11,263 bases of DNA, taken from an uncultured Collinsella sp. (GTDB taxonomy: Bacteria > Actinomycetota > Coriobacteriia > Coriobacteriales > Coriobacteriaceae). Location: assembly GCA_900540985.1 (NCBI GenBank), contig UQIC01000049.1:1-11263 (forward strand), in the 5' to 3' direction. The stretch's first letter is position 1; each line of letters begins with the position of its first letter. The position numbers were made by a program, and so were the translations under genes. This document shows, piece after piece, positions 7,296 through 11,263 of this stretch. Below the pieces are notes generated by a model. It was not told where the DNA came from. It saw only the letters and a program-made list of their open reading frames with translations, and did not search any database.

Positions 7296-9002
7296 ATGAA
7301 ATCAACCATCTGCAATTTTGATGATTGGGCTTCGAGTGTATCTGCGGGGGAGCGGGACGCTATCGAGGCCATGTCCGCCTCCGAGCGCAAGGACGCGTTC
7401 TACCGCGACCTAGCATTCGGCACTGGCGGCCTGCGCGGCAAGCTGGGCCTGGGGTCCAACCGCATTAACTCCTACACCGTGGGCAAGGCCACGCAGGGCC
7501 TCGCAGACTGGCTGAACGCGAACCTTGAGGGCCCGACGGTTGCCCTGTGCCGCGATACGCGCCACGGCAGCGAGGAGTTCGTGCGCCGCGCGGCGTCGGT
7601 GCTGGCGGCCAACGGAATCAAGACATACATGTACGAGCGCGTGGAGCCCACGCCCGCCCTCAGCTTCGCCGTGCGCGAGCTGGGGTGCTCTGCGGGCGTC
7701 AACATCACCGCGAGCCACAATCCGGCCGCCTACAACGGCTACAAGGTCTACGGCGCGGACGGTTGCCAGATCACGGTGGCGACGGCCGAGGCAATCCAGG
7801 CGGCCATTGACGCCGTGGACCCGTTCGAAGACGTGAGGGCCATGCCCTACGACGAAGCCGTGGCAAGCGGCCTTGCGCTCACCATCGACGAGGCAGTCAT
7901 CGAGAAGTTCGTCGACCTGGCGGCCGCCCAGGCGACCGGCGTGGACTGTTCGGGCCTGTGCGTCGTGTACACGCCGCTGCACGGCGTGGGCCTGGAGTGC
8001 GTCTCCGGGGCCCTCGCCAAGATCGGCGTGACCGACATCCGCGTGGTCGAGGAGCAGGCCGTGCAGGACGGGGCGTTCCCGACCTGCCCGTACCCCAACC
8101 CAGAGGTGCGCGAGGCGCTTGAGCTCGGCCTCGAGCTCTGCGAGGAGACGAAGGCTGACCTCCTCTTCGCCACCGACCCCGACTGCGACCGCCTGGGCAT
8201 CGCCGTGCCCCACGGGGGCGAGTGCGTGCTCCTCTCCGGCAACGAGGTGGGGCTGCTGCTGCTCGACATGCTGGCCGAGCGGGCCGCCGGGAGCGGCGAG
8301 GACCTCTCGCGCAGAGTCGCCGTGACCACCGTGGTCTCTGCCCCCATGGCCGACGACCTCGCCCGCGCGTACGGCCTGGAGCTGCGTCGCACGCTCACCG
8401 GCTTCAAGTTCGTCGGCGAGCAGATAGGCCTGCTCGAGTCCCAGGGCCGCGAGGCGGACTTCCTATTCGGCTTCGAGGAGTCCTACGGCTATCTCGCCGG
8501 CACCTACGCCCGCGACAAGGACGCCGTGGTGTCGTCCGTGCTGGTCTGCGAGCTCGCCGCCCACTGGAAGGCGAGGGGCCTGGACCTCTACGAGGCCATG
8601 CAGAGGCTCTACGCGGAGCACGGCTTCTGGGCGAGCGCGCTGCTCTCCAAGACGTACGAGGGCCCGGAGGGCGCCGCGGACATGGCCGCCATCATGGCCG
8701 GCCTTCGCGCTAACCCGCCCGCGGAGCTCGCCGGCGTGTCCGTCGACCAATTCGTCGACTACGCCGTTGGCGCCGAGATGCCCGCCGTGAACCCCTCCGA
8801 CCCGAAGCCCCAGCAGCTCCCTCGGGCCGACGTCCTGGAGCTGCTCCTGGCCGGCGGCTCCCGCGCGATCGTGCGGCCCTCCGGCACCGAGCCGAAGGTC
8901 AAGGCCTACGTGTACGCCACGGAGGCGACGGTGGAGGGGGCCGACTCCCTTCTTGCATCCATATCAGCCGAAGTCGAGTCCATCCTAGGGGGAACGAAGT
9001 GA
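7296..9002 (+). CDS. pgcA: Phosphohexomutase (phosphoglucomutase/phosphomannomutase, PgcA-like)
   Basis: A 568-residue alpha-D-phosphohexomutase interconverting hexose 6- and 1-phosphates in the cytoplasm, feeding Glc-1-P (for dTDP-rhamnose and UDP-glucose) and/or Man-1-P (for GDP-mannose). All family signatures are present: FGTGGLRGKLGLGSNRIN near the N-terminus; the catalytic phosphoserine in TASHNPAAYNGYK (S140); the Mg-binding DPDCDR loop (D294, D296, D298); the sugar-specificity loop FEESYGY (393-399); and the phosphate-binding RPSGTEPK (527-534). Length matches PgcA-type enzymes. The start at ATG 7296 gives a normal N-terminal lead-in to the FGTGGLRG motif; GAGAGGG lies upstream at a rather long spacing. 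The first 17 or so codons are AT-rich and the rest strongly GC-rich. The stop overlaps the next start (GTGA), so it is coupled to manC, which makes phosphomannomutase activity likely; glucose versus mannose preference is not settled by sequence. Confidence 0.9.
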   Translation: MKSTICNFDDWASSVSAGERDAIEAMSASERKDAFYRDLAFGTGGLRGKLGLGSNRINSYTVGKATQGLADWLNANLEGPTVALCRDTRHGSEEFVRRAASVLAANGIKTYMYERVEPTPALSFAVRELGCSAGVNITASHNPAAYNGYKVYGADGCQITVATAEAIQAAIDAVDPFEDVRAMPYDEAVASGLALTIDEAVIEKFVDLAAAQATGVDCSGLCVVYTPLHGVGLECVSGALAKIGVTDIRVVEEQAVQDGAFPTCPYPNPEVREALELGLELCEETKADLLFATDPDCDRLGIAVPHGGECVLLSGNEVGLLLLDMLAERAAGSGEDLSRRVAVTTVVSAPMADDLARAYGLELRRTLTGFKFVGEQIGLLESQGREADFLFGFEESYGYLAGTYARDKDAVVSSVLVCELAAHWKARGLDLYEAMQRLYAEHGFWASALLSKTYEGPEGAADMAAIMAGLRANPPAELAGVSVDQFVDYAVGAEMPAVNPSDPKPQQLPRADVLELLLAGGSRAIVRPSGTEPKVKAYVYATEATVEGADSLLASISAEVESILGGTK

Positions 9003-10348
9003 TCCACCTTATACTGCTCTCCGGCGGCTCGGGCACGCGCCTGTGGCCGCTCTCCAACTCCTCGCGCTCCAAGCAGTTCCTGAAGGTGCTGCGCGATTCG
9101 CAGGGCAACCACGTATCCATGGTGCAGCGCGTATTCTCGCAGATACGATCTGTGGACGCCGACTTAGACGTGACCATCGCCACCTGCGCGGACCAGGAGT
9201 TCTCCATCCGCTCGCAGGTCGAGGGCGACTACGCCCTGGTGCTCGAGCCCGAGCGGCGCGACACCGCCCCGGCCATCATGCTCGCTTGCACCCACCTTGC
9301 CATGGAGCAGGGGGCCGATGCCGGCGACACCGTGATCGTGATGCCCATCGACTCCTACGCCGACCAGGCCTACTACGACGGGGTCGTGGGGCTCGACGAT
9401 GCCGTCCAGTCTGGCTTCGCCGACCTGGTGCTCCTCGGCGTAGAACCCACCTACCCGAGCGTGAAGTACGGATACATCGTGCCGGGCGACACCGAGGGCA
9501 GCCCCCGCAGGGTGGTACGCTTCACCGAGAAACCTGACGGGGAGGCCGCCAAGGCGCTCATCGCCCAGGGCGCGCTCTGGAACTGCGGCGTCTTCGCGTT
9601 CAGGCTGGGCTACCTCACCGCCATCTCCGATGGCTACCTGAAGTCGGGCTCCTTCGACGAGTTCCGCTCGCGCTACGCGGAGCTGCCCAAGAACTCCTTC
9701 GACTATGAGGTTGTCGAGAAGGCCTCCTCAATCGGCGTCGTGCCCTATTCGGGCACCTGGAAGGACCTGGGCACCTGGAACACCCTCACCGAGGAGATGA
9801 CCGACCGGGCGGCCGGGCGCGTCGTCGTGGACGGGGCCACGTGCTCAAACGTCCACGTGATCAACGAGACGGGCCTCCCCATGGTGGTGGCCGGACTTTC
9901 CGATGCAGTGGTCGTTGCCACGCACGATGGCATACTTGCATGCGGCAAGGAGGCCTCTGCCAGCATCAAGGGCCTCGTGGGCTCCGTCGCCGAGACCCGC
10001 CCCATGTACGAGCGCCGCCGCTGGGGCGAGTACCGCGTGCTCGACAGCTCCGCCTACCCTGGAGGCGCCAAGTCCCTCACCAAGGAGCTCGTCATCGCGA
10101 GCGGTAGGCAGATCTCCTACCAGCGCCACTCCTACCGCTCAGAGGTGTGGACGGTCGTGGCCGGCGAGGGCGAGGTCGTGCTCGACGGGCTCGTGCGGCA
10201 GGTGCGCGCGGGCTGCGTTGTGAACATCGAGGTCGGCCACATGCACGCCGTGCGCGCCATGTCCTCCGACCTCCACATCATCGAGGTCCAGCACGGCGAC
10301 GTGCTCACCGAGGAGGACATCGAGAGGTTCGGTGACTTCTGGAAGTAG
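8999..10348 (+). CDS. manC: Mannose-1-phosphate guanylyltransferase with C-terminal type II PMI-like cupin
   Basis: A 449-residue protein making GDP-mannose from Man-1-P and GTP. The N-terminal nucleotidyltransferase has the signature LLSGGSGTRLWPLSNSSRSK (residues 6-25), YPSVKYGYIVPG, FTEKPD (175-180) and WNCGVFAF (from 194), all as in ManC/AlgA. After a linker, a cupin domain begins near RRWGEYRVLD and continues through QRHSYRSEVW (375-384), GEGEVVLDG, GHMHAV (414-419) and IIEVQHGDVLTEEDIERF, corresponding to the type II phosphomannose isomerase module. In E. coli ManC the metal segment reads QMHHHRAEHW; here the second His of the HxH pair is Tyr379, while H377, E382 and H416 remain, so isomerase activity is uncertain. 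The GTG start overlaps the mutase stop by 4 nt and is preceded by AGGGGGA. The gene is GC-rich, like the mutase. Confidence 0.92.
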   Translation: MIHLILLSGGSGTRLWPLSNSSRSKQFLKVLRDSQGNHVSMVQRVFSQIRSVDADLDVTIATCADQEFSIRSQVEGDYALVLEPERRDTAPAIMLACTHLAMEQGADAGDTVIVMPIDSYADQAYYDGVVGLDDAVQSGFADLVLLGVEPTYPSVKYGYIVPGDTEGSPRRVVRFTEKPDGEAAKALIAQGALWNCGVFAFRLGYLTAISDGYLKSGSFDEFRSRYAELPKNSFDYEVVEKASSIGVVPYSGTWKDLGTWNTLTEEMTDRAAGRVVVDGATCSNVHVINETGLPMVVAGLSDAVVVATHDGILACGKEASASIKGLVGSVAETRPMYERRRWGEYRVLDSSAYPGGAKSLTKELVIASGRQISYQRHSYRSEVWTVVAGEGEVVLDGLVRQVRAGCVVNIEVGHMHAVRAMSSDLHIIEVQHGDVLTEEDIERFGDFWK

Positions 10349-10408
10349 AAGGACGTTTTCGATCGAAGCGCAATGAAACCAACGGATTTAGAGCTATATG
10401 GAGGCAAT
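10349..10408 (+). promoter_or_regulatory. 60-bp gap before ugd with a 10-bp palindrome and a ribosome site
   Basis: This gap is AT-richer than the genes on either side. It holds the perfect palindrome TTCGATCGAA (10358-10367), and GGAGG (10400-10404) 4 nt before ATG 10409. A promoter for ugd is possible here, but I see no convincing -35/-10 pair. A 10-bp palindrome in 60 bases could arise by chance (about 6 percent). Confidence 0.35.
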
Positions 10409-11263
10409 ATGAAAATCTCAGTTGCAGGCACCGGGTACGTGGGCCTCTCACTGGCCGTGCTCTTGGCGCAGCACAACGAGGTGTGCGCGCTGGACATCGT
10501 CCCCGAGAAGGTCGAGAAGCTGCACAACTACGAGTCGCCCATTCGCGACGCCGAGATCGAGCGGTTCCTGGCCGAGGCCAAGGCCGGGGAGCGGGATTTG
10601 AACCTGAGCGCAACAGCTGACGCGACCGAAGCGTATGCAGGCGCCGAATACGTCGTGGTCGCCACGCCCACCAACTACGACTCGGACAGGAACTTCTTTG
10701 ACACTTCCTCCGTCGAGGCCGCCATCGCCGCCGTGCGCTCGGTGAACCCGGATGCCTGGATCGTCATCAAGTCCACGATCCCCGTCGGCTACACCGCGGG
10801 CCTGCGCGAGAGGCTGGGCGACAGCAAGATCTTCTTCAGCCCGGAGTTCCTGCGCGAGAGCAAGGCGCTCTACGACAACCTGCACCCCAGCCGCATCGTG
10901 GTGGGCGCGCCCAAGGACGACCCCGAGGCCGTGGCCGCCGCCGAGCGCTTCGCCGGCCTGCTCGCACAGGGCGCCGACCCCGCCGAGCTGGAGCGCGAGA
11001 ATGCCGACGGCACCGTGGGCATCCCGGAGCTCGTGCTGGGCACCACCGAGGCCGAGGCCGTCAAGCTGTTCGCCAACACCTACCTGGCGCTGCGCGTGGC
11101 CTACTTCAACGAGCTCGACACCTACTGCGAGGTGCGCGGCCTCAACACCCGCGACGTCATCGACGGCGTCTGCCTGGAGCCGCGCATCGGCAGCCACTAC
11201 AACAACCCCAGCTTCGGCTACGGCGGCTACTGCCTTCCCCCAGGCAACCCACACACGCCCTTG
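10409..11263 (+). CDS. ugd: UDP-glucose 6-dehydrogenase, 3' end outside the window
   Basis: The frame is open from ATG 10409 to the window end (285 codons seen). The product oxidises UDP-glucose to UDP-glucuronate with two NAD+ in the cytoplasm. The N-terminus has the dinucleotide-binding GTGYVGLS (residues 7-14). VVVATPTNYD, KSTIPVG (121-127) and SPEFLRES (144-151) follow, then KLFANTYLALR with the conserved Lys (K219) and Asn (N223), and FGYGGYCLP with the catalytic Cys (C275). The K-to-C distance of 56 residues equals that between K204 and C260 of the Streptococcus pyogenes enzyme. A moderate insertion (AQGADPAELERENADG) lies before K219. The last nine residues (PGNPHTPL and neighbours) depart from the nearly invariant YCLPKDTKQL continuation; see the finding. 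The ribosome site GGAGG lies 4 nt upstream. The C-terminal UDP-binding domain is not in the window. Confidence 0.92.
   Translation, partial: MKISVAGTGYVGLSLAVLLAQHNEVCALDIVPEKVEKLHNYESPIRDAEIERFLAEAKAGERDLNLSATADATEAYAGAEYVVVATPTNYDSDRNFFDTSSVEAAIAAVRSVNPDAWIVIKSTIPVGYTAGLRERLGDSKIFFSPEFLRESKALYDNLHPSRIVVGAPKDDPEAVAAAERFAGLLAQGADPAELERENADGTVGIPELVLGTTEAEAVKLFANTYLALRVAYFNELDTYCEVRGLNTRDVIDGVCLEPRIGSHYNNPSFGYGGYCLPPGNPHTPL

Larger units (their letters stand above)
505..7345. other. Lower-GC variable polysaccharide cassette
   Basis: GC content drops abruptly near 510 (40 of 60 bases G/C at 451-510, 20 of 50 at 511-560) and rises abruptly near 7345 (20 of 50 at 7296-7345, 36 of 50 at 7346-7395). 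Within it lie the glycosyltransferases, the pseudogene, polymerase and flippase: the repeat-unit-specific genes. Outside it lie precursor genes with strong GC and codon bias. The pattern fits an exchangeable cassette between conserved genes. No insertion sequence or attachment site was recognised at either edge. Confidence 0.6.

Noticed and set aside
7410..8213. Long open frame on the - strand (267 codons)
   Set aside because: Antisense shadow of the phosphohexomutase; no recognisable motif and a composition dictated by the GC-rich opposite strand.
10448..11254. Long open frame on the - strand (268 codons)
   Set aside because: Antisense shadow of ugd; the product is a Val/Gly/Ala-rich low-complexity sequence typical of GC-rich opposite strands, while the + strand frame has all enzyme motifs.
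1..11263. CRISPR array, tRNA/rRNA genes, insertion sequences, toxin-antitoxin or phage defence genes
   Set aside because: No short regular repeats, no RNA gene signatures, no transposase motifs and no terminal inverted repeats were seen; every open stretch is explained by polysaccharide genes.

Overview
The window is a stretch of a surface-polysaccharide (capsule, exopolysaccharide or cell-wall glycan) locus, with every gene on the + strand. High GC in the flanking genes, frequent GTG/TTG starts and the gene set suggest a high-GC Gram-positive, most likely an actinobacterium of the Coriobacteriia (Olsenella/Collinsella/Atopobium type). That assignment comes from general resemblance only; there is no rRNA or other marker here.

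Layout. (1) 1-554: the 3' end of a dTDP-4-dehydrorhamnose reductase (RmlD). (2) 567-1469: an intact family 2 glycosyltransferase, probably a rhamnosyltransferase. (3) 1527-2157: a decayed paralogue of that gene, with one in-frame stop, at least four frame changes, a net internal loss of about 134 bp and no C-terminus. (4) 2159-3184 and 3186-4412: a second GT2 and a GT4 glycosyltransferase. (5) 4409-5725: a polytopic Wzy / O-antigen-ligase-type polymerase. (6) 5709-7259: a Wzx-type flippase. (7) 7296-9002: a phosphohexomutase. (8) 8999-10348: GDP-mannose pyrophosphorylase with a type II phosphomannose-isomerase-like cupin. (9) 10409-11263: UDP-glucose 6-dehydrogenase, cut by the window end at its catalytic Cys motif. 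No gap without a gene or pseudogene exceeds 300 bases.

How the genes fit together. The flanks make activated sugars: dTDP-rhamnose (RmlD), hexose-1-phosphates (mutase), GDP-mannose (ManC) and UDP-glucuronate (Ugd). The centre carries glycosyltransferases that would extend a lipid-linked repeat unit, the Wzx flippase and the Wzy polymerase, which is the classic Wzx/Wzy-dependent arrangement. No initiating phosphoglycosyltransferase or chain-length regulator lies in the window. Start/stop overlaps and tiny gaps (ATGA, GTGA, 1 nt, 17 nt) point to translational coupling along one operon.

The main structural signal is a composition boundary. The flanking genes are GC-rich. The central block, roughly 510-7345, is visibly lower in GC. 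Both edges fall inside coding sequence: the last codons of rmlD and the first codons of the mutase. This looks like an exchangeable serotype cassette between conserved precursor genes. I did not find an undescribed biological system. The points most worth checking are the glycosyltransferase duplication and decay, the cassette junctions, the altered cupin metal-site residue in ManC, and the aberrant last codons at the window end.
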